Source of the DNA: Spodoptera frugiperda
Lineage: Eukaryota > Arthropoda > Insecta > Lepidoptera > Noctuidae
Direction of reading: 5' to 3'
Assembly (NCBI RefSeq): GCF_023101765.2
Contig: NC_064239.1
Coordinates: forward strand, 5,194,001 to 5,258,000
DNA: 64,000 nucleotides
Shown here: positions 1-12,331 of the stretch, in pieces
Position numbering within the stretch: the first letter of the stretch is position 1
How the letters are laid out: every line of letters starts with the position of its first letter
Translations under genes and position numbers: made by a program
Notes under the pieces: generated by a model
Databases searched by the model: none
What the model was told of the DNA's origin: nothing
The model's input: only the letters and a program-made list of their open reading frames with translations

Positions 1-2349
1 TGAATGAATGTGAAACGTAGTGTAGTTTCTGAATTGAATAGTACTCAGGGTCAGTTGCAGTGCCAACAATTAATTGCGCTTCGTTGTAGAGTGCAACGAC
101 TTTTAAAATATCGGTAATTTTTGTACAATCGAATTTTATAATAATTAAAGCATATAGCTTTAAGGCGCTCTGATACGTCGAAAAACAGCGCCAGGGAATA
201 GATGTCTAGCATTCATGCTGAACTGTACCATTTTATTTTTGTTACACATATATTACATATATTACACATATATTTACCACATTTATTTTTGTTATTCTTT
301 TTTTGTTTTATTTCGCGTGTACTGTTTGTTTGTTTTTTTCTTTCTTTACAATCTCATAATACAGTTTATGCTACATTATACTCTTTAGACTACAATATAA
401 ACTATAGTAAATGAGAACTAGAAACCAGCCAATATTGTCTAGTAATATTGTACGACATTAAGTAAAATGTCTGCCGTATATGAAAGTGAAGACTCATAAC
501 GTCAGCTAGAACAATTAGCGAGGTTTTGCCATTTAACTTTCCAAAGACAAGTCATTATCTTGAAATGAAGTGCTTTTTATATATAATACTTAAGAAATTA
601 TCTTATAAAGCTCAGTCAAGAACATGTACAATGTCAGATTAGTCTAACCGAGCGGGAAAATAAAGGATTAGTGTTTAAATTTCGAAGCGATACGACAAAG
701 CGATGATGAGAACTTTTTTAATTGTAATTAAAAATAAATGAGATACATCTTTTTAAAGTTACACACATTATAAACATTTATAATTGTATTTATTTTTAGT
801 AAGTTAAGTTTAATTTTATTTTAATATTATTTTATATTAAGTAATTTTATTTATTACATTTATAAGTTATGTTATTTACAACAAAAGAAAACGTGACAAA
901 GAAGGAAAATTACCAATGCAAACAATAGAAAAATTATCATAACTATTTTTAATAATATAATTAAAATAAAATATATAATTGTAAAATTCTTTGGTCATAC
1001 TATGGATACATTACTCCACCATATGTATAAAAATACTTAAGCATAAATATTACGCATACATATTTAAATATAGAATCTTATTTCCATCTTTAAACAGTAG
1101 ACTCTTAGAATTTTTTTCGAAAACCATACACCGAATAATGGTTTTTTATATCACAGATCTATATAATTTATGCATCTAAAACTAGCAAAGTCGGACATAT
1201 ACATGTACGTAGATTATAAACGTGATCCGCCATAGCACGTGCATGACACACTTTAGAAACGTTTCAAATTACTATGATCGCTATTATTTAAAAATAAATA
1301 TTTTTTACCTTACTCACACTTAGTTGACAATATTACCTTCTCAGAATAGACAATAAAGAATAGTGTCTGTGAATTTAGTTTTTAATATCTTTTTAAAACA
1401 ATAATTAAATAAAAAATATACCGTACGTTCTTATTTCAAAAATTTACAAAAAAAAAAGAAACAGAATATTTTATGATTGTATTCTTTTTATGAAAAATTA
1501 AAGTAATTATTTTTTTAATTCTATTTTTGAATGTGTAATTATTATACAGCCTAATATTTTTTTAATATCGGTTCTCGGGTACATGACAGCCAATACACGA
1601 TTTTGTTTTAGAAATGTGTTTAAAGAAGAAGTATAATCACTTGTTTAGTCTGTATATTTAATACTCAAAACTCATGCTAAACAAAAAAAAATCTTGTGGA
1701 TTTAACTAATTCGACTACATAAAAAACAACGAGTACATTGTAATTTAAAATAGATTACGAATAACATTAGCTTACATTTCACTGTGAGATGTGCGTAGAT
1801 ACTCTCGATGCTCATAGGGGCACATCATCAAATGAGGTTCTATAGCGGTTACATAAAAAAATAAAACGAAAGTACCTACACTTTTTATACGAGAACGAAC
1901 TACTTCGAAACTTATACAAAATAATGTTTATAAAAAGTAGACATAACTGTGAATCTCGTGGCTATAAACGAAATAAGCTAAATCATTTTTAATAAGTAGC
2001 GTATGATAGTGCAGGAATGCATTTTAAGAATATTTTTATAAATGAAAAAGATATTGTCATAGTTAGTTAAAAAAAACTGAAGGCAAATTAAAAGATTTTG
2101 ACTTAATTTAAAAAAACTTGAGTCGAATTTAAAAACGGATTGAATTATTTTTATTAACTGTTTATAAATAACATTAGTAATCAACGTAGAATCTTAAAAG
2201 AAACACTAATAAAGATAATCTTAAGAAAAATAATAACAATAGAAAAAGGCTATTGAATTTAAAAATAAATAAAATACATGTATTTCATACAAAAGCATGT
2301 AACCTCGAAAATAGTTACAAAGTCGCGAAAACTCATATCTTTAGTTTAA
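1..2349. other. AT-rich, no gene recognised
   Basis: Short open frames at 202, 991 and 1978 (minus) are low-complexity F/I/L/Y-rich readings. No repeat family was recognised. Confidence 0.5.
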
Positions 2350-2552
2350 TCTCGTCTTACTAATATTATAAATGCGAAAGTTGAGAGTTTGTCTGTATGT
2401 TTGTTTTGTTACTCATTCGCGTCAAAACGGCTTAAGGGATCGGGATGAATTTTGGAACAGGTGTAGACTGTGGTCTGAATTAACACACAGGCTACTGAAA
2501 ACTGCGGATAGAATTCCAAATGAATGCAGACGAAGCTGTGGACAGAAGCTAG
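2350..2552 (+). mobile_element. Short non-autonomous Helitron
   Basis: It starts TC (TCTCGTCTTACTAATATTAT), ends CTAG after GACAGAAG, and sits between A (2349) and T (2553), as Helitrons do. The 5' motif ACTAATATTATAAATGCGAAAG and the GAAGC...AGAAGCTAG end match ends common in lepidopteran Helitrons. No coding. Confidence 0.68.
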
Positions 2553-4600
2553 TATAAAAAATAACCTCAAATACAAGTTGTGCATCTAATTGTATCCAAA
2601 GTATGATGACGTCTGTAATGTCAATGCCCGGAAAAATGTGACCAGAGAATGCTCTTTCATGAATAATCGGGTTTTTATGAACTCGACTCAAAAAAACGTT
2701 TAATTTCAAAAACTATATCCCGCTACTTGCTAGTGATTACTTATAATGACATGACTACTTTTTTGAGTACTAATGATTTCGTAGTAACAAAATGTTTATC
2801 TACTTTTTATACATATATTGACGTATACGTGTAAAACTGTTATCTTGTAACCTATTTGCAAAAATAAATATCATTTATCATTTATTAATAGACTCTAATA
2901 TAGATAGATAGGAAAGCAAAAATAAAATTTTGGAATCAGAAAAAAAACGAAAATTCGTATACTATACGAACAAATATTCATTACTGACGTAGAGTAATTA
3001 ATTAAATTTGGCTATTCAGTTTTTTTTTTTGTAAGCGGTTCATAATAGCTAATACAATTAAAATTGGCGCACGTGACCTCTTTATTTTCAGTAATAAATA
3101 TTTACATTGTGAACTTTAATCTATAGGTTTCTATAGGTTAATACTTAGTATTCATTATTCCTAATATAATTTAGCCAATTAATCAATTATACAAGTCCAT
3201 GCCAAATAATTAGCCAATGACGTAAGAGTATTGAATAATATTTTTTTTCTTCATTTAAAATTTTTCCTTCGATTTCTCGCCTCTTCAGGTTTCAATATCG
3301 TGAAATGCACGCGGGACCCGTTTTCAATTTAATGGAAAATTGCAGGCTTCATGTGAAATTCATGTTTTCTTCGAAGCAAAATATTCCTTGTTAAAAATGA
3401 ATTTATAAAGACTGAACGTAAACTACACGGAATATTGAATTTAGTTGCAGTTTTTCACTTGAAAATGATTCAAAGTAGGTATTAAGATATTTTTCATGTA
3501 AAAACATTAAAAATATAAGGGAAAAGTTCCTATAAATCTACAGTTTCTTGATCACTATTTAAAAAAGGCAGGTACTATTATGGTACTCTTACGTATTCAA
3601 TCGACTAAAAATATTTTATCACTAATTTGTTTCTGGATTTCTCAACGTATTAGATTCAGTGAAAAATATACCTTTACGTTCCTTTCCTAAAATTCATTTT
3701 TTTCTTAGAAAATAACACTGTTTTCATCTTTGTAGTAATATTTAGGTTCAAGTATACAGCTGCTTCGTGATAGTTACGTTAGTAGGTAACTTAGTTGCAC
3801 CGGCAGGCGCCTGCGGTTGTACAAGTACCTACCTACCTACCGTCATTGATTGTTTTCAGTTGCATCTTAGCCTTCAACGTTGCATTTACCCGTTCATTGC
3901 CATACAACTGTATAGCCCTTTCATTCTAGAATTACTTTTATATAGATACACACTTTCTCTTTGTATGTAATTTTGTTAATTAGTATATAATAGAAATGAT
4001 AATTATACGCATGTTGCTGTCCTTTTGTTAAGATAAGTGGGCATTGAAAACCGTCAAAGATTTTTAACGGCTATTTTTCAGCTTAGTGAGAGTATTTTAT
4101 AATGAAAAATTACTGTAATCGAAACTGTTTCGATTAAAATATTTGATTCATGCGATGTCATGACTGACACTGATTTGAATGCGAATATAATTCATGCTAT
4201 GGCTTGTCTATTACCCACTGTGGCTGTTTACGACCGTGAAAAGTACCGTCAGATATTTGGCCCAGTTCATCGTTCAATACGATCTGTTATGGTGTTCGAT
4301 AATTTAGAATAGATACTAGTTTTGTGATTATTTTATTTTCGTATACTACGGTTTTAAAATCCAATATTTGTTACAAGAAAAGTTTCTAATTTTTTTCAAT
4401 GATTTTCCAATAAAGATTTAAATTTCCACGAAAATATTTTCATTAAAACCTCCTCACACCGAAGTGATCGTATAAAATTATTACAACAAATAATTTTCTT
4501 AAACACAATAATTAAAATCATGAAAAAAAGAAAGTGGTAGAACAAGAATTTCAATTTCCAAATTAAAAATGTTAATTTATGATCTTGGGTAAAGGGAGAA
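2553..4600. other. AT-rich, no gene recognised
   Basis: No exon, RNA gene or repeat was recognised. The frame at 3767-3970 has no protein-like character. Confidence 0.45.
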
Positions 4601-4615
4601 AAATGGGAGACTTAC

Positions 4616-4830
4616 CTTATTGCTAGATTGTGATGAATTGAATCCAGATAATTGTACACACACTGTTACAGGTAGCACTAGGGAATTGTAAAGGTGTTTG
4701 TGAAGATGGTTTTTAGGGCATGCGGCACACGAGCGCCCGTGACACGGCGCGCAAGTCGGAGCTTTGAGTGGCCCGTGCGCCGGTCACGTCTTACTTATAG
4801 TTTCAGCCGCGCGTGTAACACTTTCCCCAC
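4616..4830 (-). promoter_or_regulatory. Candidate promoter / 5' non-coding exon, minus strand
   Basis: A GC-rich patch in AT-rich DNA. Read on the minus strand it has a TATA-like ACTATAAGTAAG at about 4790-4801, then GC-rich sequence, then a strong donor AATAAG|GTAAGT with the GT at 4615-4614. This arrangement resembles TATA, first exon, intron of a gene transcribed leftward out of the window. No following coding exon was recognised between 1 and 4600. The 65-codon + strand frame at 4694 looks incidental. Confidence 0.33.
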
Positions 4831-5395
4831 CTATCTTCATCTCTTTGTAAATGTAAGAGATATCCGAATTTCTCTTTCGTTTATGATATGAAAAATCTGA
4901 GAGAAAAAGATGTTTTTATAATAATATTTAAGATACTACGAGATTATCACTGCGATTATTTTTAGTAAGTATTTTCGGTATTCCATTTGTTTGGTTGTAT
5001 AAATTGCGTTATATTATTTTAAAATGAATTGATATTATAGTATTTATTTGGGTCTTATCGGACGCCTATTTAGTTGCACGCTTATAAACAATTCTAGGTA
5101 ATTCTGTGAATTCGTCACTATTTAAATACTTGTACATTAAGTACTTTTTTTTAATTTATTTTATATTTTTCATTTACTTACCTAAAATAAGTAATGAGTT
5201 GTGTACGTTAGCGGTGCATATATTAGAACTAGTATCCAAACATCTGAAATGAGATCATACTTACTTGCGTCAGTAGAAAAATTACTTTACCTACGGTACC
5301 TAAATTTTTAAAATTAGTTTCAAACATAATTTATTTTAACTAACTATTGTACTTCATTGAAAATGTTGAGATATGTGTAAATATCCTAGCTTCAC

Positions 5396-5510
5396 TGACG
5401 GACAGACTGACAGACTATTATTTATTTCTTTATTTGTTTACGTTTCAAAAGTACCTAAGTATATTTTTTAATTGAAATAAATGTTTTGATTTTGACTTTG
5501 ACTAAATATA
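5396..5510 (+). repeat. LINE/SINE-like 3' tail repeat
   Basis: TGACGGACAGACTGACAGAC, GTTTACGTTTCAAAAGTACC, AAATAAATGTTTTGATTTTG then ACTTTGAC. The same unit recurs at 13752, 15765 and 60437 (minus). The TTTTGACTTTGAC end resembles the short tandem tails of RTE-type elements, which is inference. Confidence 0.55.
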
Positions 5511-5849
5511 TCCTCATGTAAAAAAATTACAGATTTTTATGAATTTTCTCTAATTACAAATTAAGTATTAATAGTAATCTGTCAAAATGTGAATATTACT
5601 ATCTTTTATGTTAGAAATAGACTTGTTTTTGAAGTACGATAAGCATATTGTATGTGTGTATATTTGTATAGTGGTGCTCGTGACTTTACTCACATAATCA
5701 TAGACAGGCCTAGCTAGGCCCTTGGGTAATGTGACCGCAAACGTTTTGTCCGCATGACCTTCGAGGCTCAGGCTTCAGATAGATCTAATTTGCCGATGGT
5801 TTCCATGGTTACCAGTATTACAACACACGGTGACTTGTGTGGAGTATTT

Positions 5850-6230
5850 TATTATGGGATAGGACGGCAAATGAACAGATTTATTAGCTGATGGTAAGTA
5901 GTGTCGCGCATGGACACTCGCAACACCAGTGGTGTTAAAAGTGCGTTGTCGGGTTTTTGGGGGAATTAGGGGATAGGGATTTCAGGATCCGGAGCTGCGG
6001 ACTGCCTGGTGGATTATCGGGGCTCCGGCTCGACAAGCAGGCGTGGAAACGGGGTGGTTTTTAGTCAGTAAAAGTCTGACTCTGCCTCTCGTCTCGCCCT
6101 AGGCGGGAGAAGTCATTGGATAATTTTCCGCCCTTAAAACAAGGGATTTCAGGGGTTTGGCGATGAAGGGATTATTGAGCCTCCGATAACCTCACTCACA
6201 CGGCGAAACACAATGACATCATTACCGATC
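5850..6230 (-). repeat. Dispersed repeat (GGCCGGCTCGACC family), interrupted
   Basis: Minus copy: ATTAGCTGATGGTAAG, CACTCGCAACACCAGTGG, GTTGTCGGG (5850-5986) and GCCTCCGATAACCTCACTCA-type sequence (6142-6230), split by the LINE at 5987-6141. Confidence 0.6.
5987..6141 (+). mobile_element. R1-like LINE 3' UTR copy
   Basis: It contains the GGAGCTGCGGACTGCC...GGGGCTCCGGCTCGACAAGC core and the TCTGACTCTGCC...TCATTGGATAATTTTCC tail. A 12 bp duplication AGGGATTTCAGG flanks it (5975-5986 and 6142-6153). It interrupts an older repeat (5850-6230). Confidence 0.72.
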
Positions 6231-6446
6231 CCCTACAGTTTCGTCTAGATTTTAAACAAATGGTAGGAACAAAGCAGGTATATTTTTATGCTTACAAGCA
6301 ACTTTGCGATAATGTACAAAGGGCAGGCGCATCCACTGAGGTGTATCAAGCTTAGGGGAGACGTTGGAAGAAAACAAAGAACAATCGCATCAAATATAAA
6401 ACTATTTGGGACTTGTATGTAAATGAGTATCTATCAACTCTGCATT

Positions 6447-6612
6447 GTTGGTGCGGTGGCTGGGTAATCGGCTGCTGCGCAACGTGTAGCGGGTTCGATT
6501 ACCGCACTGAGCAACTTTTTGTGTGATTAAAAAATTATTGTTTCGGGTCTGGGTGTCATGTGTATGTGAACTTGTATGTTTATAAATGCACCCATGACAC
6601 AGGAGAAAATAC
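6447..6612 (+). mobile_element. tRNA-derived SINE, second family
   Basis: Begins GTTGGTGCGGTGGCTGGG, then GTAGCGGGTTCGATTACC (B-box-like) and GAGCAACTTTTTGTGTGAT, TTTCGGGTCTGGGTGTCATG, GCACCCATGACACAGGAGAA. Same family at 28604, 54031, 57689 and 62610. The 134-codon minus frame over it is incidental. Confidence 0.8.
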
Positions 6613-7295
6613 TTTACATAAATAAGTTTCTTAAAAAAAACTCGGGTGGGTGAGAGGCAAGTGATAAAGTAGGACCTTAATAGGAGGACCTGCTTATGAC
6701 AAAATGTAAAAGGATAATCTCCTCTATGGAACAACTCAATACATTTGGGCATATTGATAAAATTAACGTCGAGTCTGGTACAAAGTTCGCCAATACTAAA
6801 CGACAATATTGAATTATGGATTTGTAAATTAGTATTACATATTAGAACGTTTTTTTTTAATATAAATTATGTATTAGCTATAAAACGTGATGTCCTCCTA
6901 TGGTGGTCTAACCATTAAATAAATTTATCACGACATTTTTGCTACTCAAACATGTACATTAGACACGTTTTACGAGTTTCAGTAGTTCAAACAGTTTATG
7001 TGACTTCAGTAACGTGTCGATATAATATACACACTCCAAACAGAATTTAACATTTTAAAAGCACTTTAAATGTTTAGCAATGAGGTACAGACCAAAACTA
7101 GACAAAAGTTTAAAATTGAATACACTTTCGTCGCAGCCAAACCTTTATAAGTATACACAAAAATATATTTGGCGCAACGCAATTTTAATTCAAAGAAAAA
7201 ACTTCTCCAACGGGTTTCGGAATTTCGGAAAAGTTGATAGCGGAATAATTGTTCACAAGATTCAGACGATAATAGTCTTTATGTTTAAGTTTATA

Positions 7296-7751
7296 AGGAA
7301 TGCATTGAAATGTCTAGTAATTTTAAATAGTGCATACCTACCTTGGATACGCTACACTTTGAACTGTTACCTATATAACAAACGTAATCGAGTTTTTATG
7401 TCTATCAATAATGTCACGCCTTTAATCCCCAAAGGGGTGGGCAGAGGTGCACATTACGACACCCACTTTTCACCGTTTATGTTACAAGTCTGTTATGAGC
7501 CTATTGCCGTATACTGGGCACTATTCCAGACTCCGTGCTACTACTGAGAAATTTTAGAAAAACCGAAAAAGGTCCACTTATACATTGTCCGACCCGGGAA
7601 TCTAATACGATTGTGATCAACGAGGCAGGAATGCCTTGAAATGTCTAGTAATTTAAAATAGTGGTGCTAGAAATTGCATACCTACCTTGAATAAGCTACA
7701 CTTTGAACTTTTATCTATATAACAAAAGTAATCGAGTTTAAATATCTATCA
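7296..7751. repeat. Direct repeat pair flanking a SINE
   Basis: 7296-7410 and 7627-7751 share AGGAATGC.TTGAAATGTC, CATACCTACCTTG.ATA.GC, ACTTTGAACT.TTA and CTATCAATA. The right copy has about 12 extra bases (GTGCTAGAAATT). The 155-codon frame at 7080-7547 runs through the left copy and into the SINE, so it is not a gene. Confidence 0.78.
7412..7630 (-). mobile_element. tRNA-derived SINE copy, degraded tRNA end
   Basis: Minus copy of the 11439 family: GTCACGCCTTTAATCCCC, GGGGTGGGCAGAGGTGCAC, CAGACTCCGTGCTACTACTG, and GACCCGGGAATCTAA, where the B box is damaged. It sits exactly between two copies of a 115-125 bp direct repeat. Confidence 0.72.
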
Positions 7752-7759
7752 ATATCGAT

Positions 7760-9125
7760 GCATGTTAATGTGATTGTGTTTACTGTGTGTCAATATCTGC
7801 TTTGTGATCGCTGAGGTGCACTCTAGCAAATTGTATTCTCATGATAAAGAGAAATTTCTAGAAGCTTTGCACTTATTCTACGCACCTAGTAATTGCGAAG
7901 TGTTTACATTTTTTTTCTGCTCGACGACTTACCAATGTGAATAAAAAAACATACGAAATAATAGATTTAAAAAGGGTTTCTAAGTACCTATTTGTTATTA
8001 TCTGGTATCATGTTTTTAGATTACGGGAAATACCTTCAAAACCCGCCTAGCTTTTTGGGGATAAAAGACTAGGGAGTATGGGATTTTTACCTCACTAAAA
8101 ACACTCCGAAGGCCATCCACAGCACCTGTAAGGGGCACCGGGTCCTTTAACAAACCCGATAGCTAAGTTTTTGTTATAATAAAATCGCCAATATTGACAT
8201 GAATTAAGGACATTTTAGAAAAAAGTTCTTGGTAAGGATTAGAACATAAATTAGCAGCAACATTAATTAAAAGCAGTTTCCACGCGCTGACAATCATGAT
8301 TAAGGAAGGTTAAAAAGACGGTGTTCCAAGAAACCGCGTGGCGTAGCGAGTATGTTATTAGTAGCGGACAAGATGTCATAGCGGTGCATTCAAAAATGTA
8401 GTCAAACTACTTTGTGACTTTTATTAATTTTTTATCGTTGATTTGCATATCAATTGGGCCTTTACATCAATCTATTTCCACATTATACAATATACTTAGG
8501 TTTACATTAATGTATGTTCGTATGAGAATCAAAAGTAATTTTATAGATACCTATTAAAACATTTTTATTGGTCATTCAACGACCCAATAAAAAAGTTGGT
8601 AAAATAATTTTTAAAATGTCAGATCATACGCATTCTTTGACTTCTTTTTGTACTTCGCATAGTAATTTTTGCATTAAATATTTTAATCAAAAATAATAAG
8701 ACCTTATATTGTTTTTATAAGTATTCATTAACGAATTCAATAACTTTTCAAAAGCTACTTACAAGGGTAATCAAATCTTTAGCAAGGTTTTCATGGAATA
8801 GAATAAGTCTATGCAAAGAATCATTGGAAATGTAAAATAATCAGACTCATTAATTAAAATAAAAAAATAGGTGCCGTACATTTAACTATGCAGTGTAATC
8901 CCCTGATTCACAATTTGTAGTTATATAAGCTATGTCTAAAATTGACCCGCATTTTCTTAAATGATTGCGTCGAAGAGAATGCGGTTCAGTTTTAATCACG
9001 ACATTACAGATAATTTCAGTGTCTTTGAAAATATGACTAGCACGAATTTATCAATTGTAAGGCGATTTTTTTAAACTATAAAATTGCATTTGTATATTAC
9101 TTTTGTGAGACATACTAGATTAAAT
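7760..9125. other. AT-rich, nothing firm
   Basis: Only weak items: an imperfect hairpin at 8940-8996 (CCCGCATTTTCTT / AAGAGAATGCGGT) and a worn repeat-like stretch at 8040-8160. Confidence 0.4.
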
Positions 9126-9127
9126 AA

Positions 9128-9290
9128 TATGTTATCGGCTTACTCGCGTAGGTCACTGTTTGGCGAGGAACTCGACTAGTAATGTTTGTATCGCAGAATG
9201 CTACTCATGAATATGAGCCTCTAACATGGCTTGAAAGTAATCGAGTTCCTCGTCAAACAGCTACGTGAATAAGCCGATAGCATAATAATT
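9128..9290. mobile_element. Palindromic MITE (GAGGAACTCGACTAG family)
   Basis: Left TTATCGGCTTACTCGCGTAG and GGCGAGGAACTCGACTAG mirrored by CGAGTTCCTCGTCAAACAG and GTGAATAAGCCGATAGC. GCTACTCATGAATATGAGCC lies in the centre. Related copies: 43428, 55795 and the one broken by the LINE at 14763. Confidence 0.7.
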
Positions 9291-10339
9291 AAAATTGCAT
9301 TATTATTAACAAGAAAATAACACTTCTACTGTTGTTGTATAAATGTCAAAAGGTTACTAAGATACATTGTGTTGATTTGTATAACAATATCCCATAATTA
9401 TCCACTTAACACAAATTACTTTTAACAATAACATGAAATAATTTGCAGTGTCTGGTAACACTATAATTATAAAACTTTACTTTTTATTTGTTATGGCTTC
9501 AAACGTGCAGACGGATCATTGACGGACGCATTGGTAAATGAATTGGTGCGGCCACCGTGCCACCCATGGTGACACCACAAAGAGTTACAAGAGCCTTGTC
9601 GAATGAGTACCAACCTACATAGAGAATTTTCTAGAAGAAAGTCTATCGAATCTAGAATTAGAATTAACTGTTGAAGAACACTCCGTCGTAACCGGTCGTC
9701 GTGTCCCGGAGGTTTAAAGCTTAAGGCTTCTTATGCACGGGGATGGGGGAGGGTGCGGGTTCAAATCTTACCAACGACAAGTATCATTGATGTGACTTTT
9801 TCCGAGTTATATATACTATCTAACATTATTTAGACACCCCTGACAAACGGTGAAGGAAAACATCGTAAGGTAACCTGAGCATATTATTTCTTATTATAAG
9901 TTTGAAATCGCCAACCTGCATTCAGCTAGCGTGGTGATTAATGTTCAAACCTTCTCCTTGTAAGAAGAGGTTTTGGTCAAAAGTGGTCACTTTTAGGTTG
10001 TTAATGTAGAAGAACATTGATTCATCATCATATACGTGAATTCAATATAGGTATGCTAGGCTCCATGTCTTATACACTCGAAGTTCACTTTTCTACTCAT
10101 TAACCTCTTGTATATAAGACACAATAGAAAATGCATTGTGTCTCGCTTGCATCTGCCTTCCGGCATACCACGTGTTAATAAATAAAGAAGACTTATTTAT
10201 AATCGTTGCAATATATCTATTACTGACTGTTAAAGAGAAAGCAAAATTCCAATTTTGTGCAGACAAAAATAAAGAACGAAACTGACTCCATCTCATTTGG
10301 TTCCAAATATTCTTAGTCGATTAAAAATAATAATTCAAA
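9291..10339. other. No gene recognised
   Basis: A moderately GC-rich patch at 9500-9790 contains GGGGGAGGGTGCGGGTTCAA, which could be part of an old tRNA-type SINE. Nothing else was seen. Confidence 0.35.
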
Positions 10340-10472
10340 AGTATTTACTAGATTTTTTATTTTGTCTGCATTCAATAGGCTCCGAAACTGTTGCACTAAT
10401 AACTTTACAGGATCGATACCTAGACGAGATCTTTTGAATTCCACATGAGTGAAGCCGCAGGCAAAAAGCTAG
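10340..10472 (+). mobile_element. Helitron-like 3' end fragment
   Basis: The sequence GTGAAGCCGCAGGCAAAAAG ends in CTAG at 10469-10472, followed by T. The 5' boundary is unclear. Confidence 0.5.
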
Positions 10473-10776
10473 TTTAAAGTAAAATTGCAGAGTTCAAACA
10501 ACGCTGTCTATCATAATAATATAAAGTTAAATCTCTGATAATAATTATTATTTGTCTTTGAATTCTAATTGGTCTAAATTGTAACAAAGTAATTAATACA
10601 GAATCAAAGAAACTTGTAATGAATGACTGATAGACAACACAGTTTATTTTGTGAGAGGGCATTGAATTCAGTTATCAATAGCAGTTCAAATGGTAAACTC
10701 TTAACTCGAAGTTAGATAAACTGATATTAGAGCTTCGGAGAAAAAAATACTTATTTTAACATGTCCATCAGTATCC

Positions 10777-10920
10777 TTAGTACGACTTAGGTTTACGTTA
10801 AAAGAAAATGAAACGAAAGTGCGTTCGGCGCTCTGATTGGCTGGCGTGAATAAATCAACCAATATGAGGGATGAAAACGCGCTATGGTTTCGATTTTATT
10901 CTAAAGCAAATACGTACTAG
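10777..10920. mobile_element. 144 bp MITE (CTCTGATTGG family)
   Basis: Starts TTAGTACGACTTAGGTTTAC, has GGCGCTCTGATTGGCTGG in the middle, and ends GCAAATACGTACTAG. The copy at 63707-63850 has the same length; a third, with a worn left end, is at 48337-48466. Confidence 0.7.
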
Positions 10921-11269
10921 GGTTACAGAACGTCACAGTATTCTAGTCAGTCACCATTAAATTTTCATAAAAATATGGTGACCAGCTACGGAAGGATAGC
11001 CAGCTGCATCTTCTAAACCTTCGATTTTCCACAAACGATCCGCTGCCTACTGGGAATTATGACAAACTCCCTAAAAAACTTATAAAACTCCGTAAAAATT
11101 ATAGATGTGAGAAGAAATTATGGAAAAAGGTTTTGTCAGTCGTTTGTACCATATTTCAGAATATTTTATATGAATCCCAGATTTCAATCTTGGTACATTC
11201 ACAGAAAGTAGGCTGAACACTAAAAAATATCATTAAATCTTTTGTTATAAATACATAGGTAGGACTTAA

Positions 11270-11395
11270 CCTTCCTAGCTAATATTATAAATTGCGAAAG
11301 TAAGTTTGTTTGTCACGCACTTCCGCCTAAACTACTGTATCAATTTTAATGAATTTTTGTATCAAGTTAGATGATTTAATAGTTAACTTTTATGG
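11270..11395 (+). mobile_element. Helitron-like 5' end fragment
   Basis: CTAATATTATAAATTGCGAA, GTTTGTTTGTCACGCAC and AACTACTGTATCAATTTTAA match the 5' region of the 2350 family. No 3' end was found. Confidence 0.5.
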
Positions 11396-11404
11396 ATGCA
11401 TGCA

Positions 11405-11430
11405 TGATAAATGATAAATGATAAATGATA
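11405..11430. repeat. Heptamer tandem repeat ATAAATG
   Basis: Three to four ATAAATG units immediately before the SINE at 11439. Confidence 0.85.
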
Positions 11431-11438
11431 TTTTTTTT

Positions 11439-11717
11439 GACTGCCTCGGTGGCCTAGTGGTTGCAAGTGCGACTGCCGGACAAGGGGTCTCGGGTTCGAT
11501 TCCCGGGTCGGGCGAAGTATTACTGGGCTTTTTTCGGTTTTTCGAAAATTTCTCAGTAGTAGCACGGAGTCTGGAAATGTGCTCGGTATGTGGCAATAGG
11601 CTCACCACCTATTACATGGGACTTACAACATAAATTGTGAAAAGTGGGTGTACACAGTGGCATTACGTGTCATAATGTGCACCTCTGCCTACCCCTTCGG
11701 GGATTAAAGGCGTGACG

Positions 11718-11748
<31 letters not shown>

Positions 11749-11756
11749 TGTATGTA
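11439..11756 (+). mobile_element. tRNA-derived SINE (family with GTAT tail)
   Basis: The 5' 76 bp look like a tRNA: A box TGGCCTAGTGG at 11450-11460 and B box GGTTCGATTCC at 11493-11503, with ACTGCCGGACAAGGGG between. The body includes CTGGGCTTTTTTCGG and CCGTGCTACTACTGAGAAA-like sequence on the other strand. The 3' end reads CTCTGCCTACCCCTTCGGGG then GGCGTGACG and a (GTAT)n run to 11756. The 3' end matches the RTE-like LINE tails at 54686 and 49008. Open frames on both strands here are readings through the SINE. Confidence 0.82.
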
Positions 11757-11758
11757 TA
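11716..11758. repeat. (GTAT)n microsatellite
   Basis: About ten GTAT units forming the tail of the SINE. Likely length-variable. Confidence 0.9.
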
Positions 11759-12331
11759 TTTATTTTGCAAATAGGTTATAAAATAACACTTTTACACGTT
11801 TATCTCTTAAATAACTAGATGAGGCCGGAAAGTATCGCTGGAAAAGTATGTATTGACACGTGTAAACACTCAGGTATAATTGAACTAATTACAACTATTA
11901 GTAAGTACTATGCAGAAATAGTAGATAATAAATAGAAGACTTATGTAATACTTAGGTATGTATTCTTTCTTATATTACACATGAATATTCTTTAATTGTT
12001 TTAACAAGAAAATAATAACAATTTACTTGGAATATAATAATGATCACGTGTTACCAATTATCACGGTAAGTGAGCCATTTTAAATTACTTATGTAGGTAT
12101 TCTTATTTATTCGTAGGTACCTATAAAAGTACGCACATTACGAATCGGAAAGATATACGAAATTAATTATATTATGTATATTGTATACATCATGAATTAT
12201 TATAATAACGTCATGGGCTAATAACAGTTTGGGGTGAAGGTTAAAAAAAAAGAAAATATTACCATTAGAACGCGTCACTTGTAACTTTTAAATAAAATAT
12301 TACGTTCTTTATTACTGAAGTTGTAAACAGG

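Noticed and set aside
6402..6806. 134-codon minus-strand open frame
   Set aside because: It covers a tRNA-derived SINE in antisense; the protein-like part (CGNRTRYTLRSSR) is the antisense of the B-box region.
7080..7547. 155-codon open frame
   Set aside because: It runs across one copy of a direct repeat and into a SINE on the opposite strand.
8940..8996. Possible microRNA precursor
   Set aside because: The stem is only about 13-17 bp with mismatches and there is no supporting evidence.
11439..11515. Possible tRNA gene
   Set aside because: It has A and B boxes but continues into a SINE body with a GTAT tail, and relatives occur at 7412 and 28280.
11716..11758. CRISPR-like array
   Set aside because: It is a simple tetranucleotide repeat without spacers. 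No CRISPR array exists in the window and the DNA is eukaryotic.
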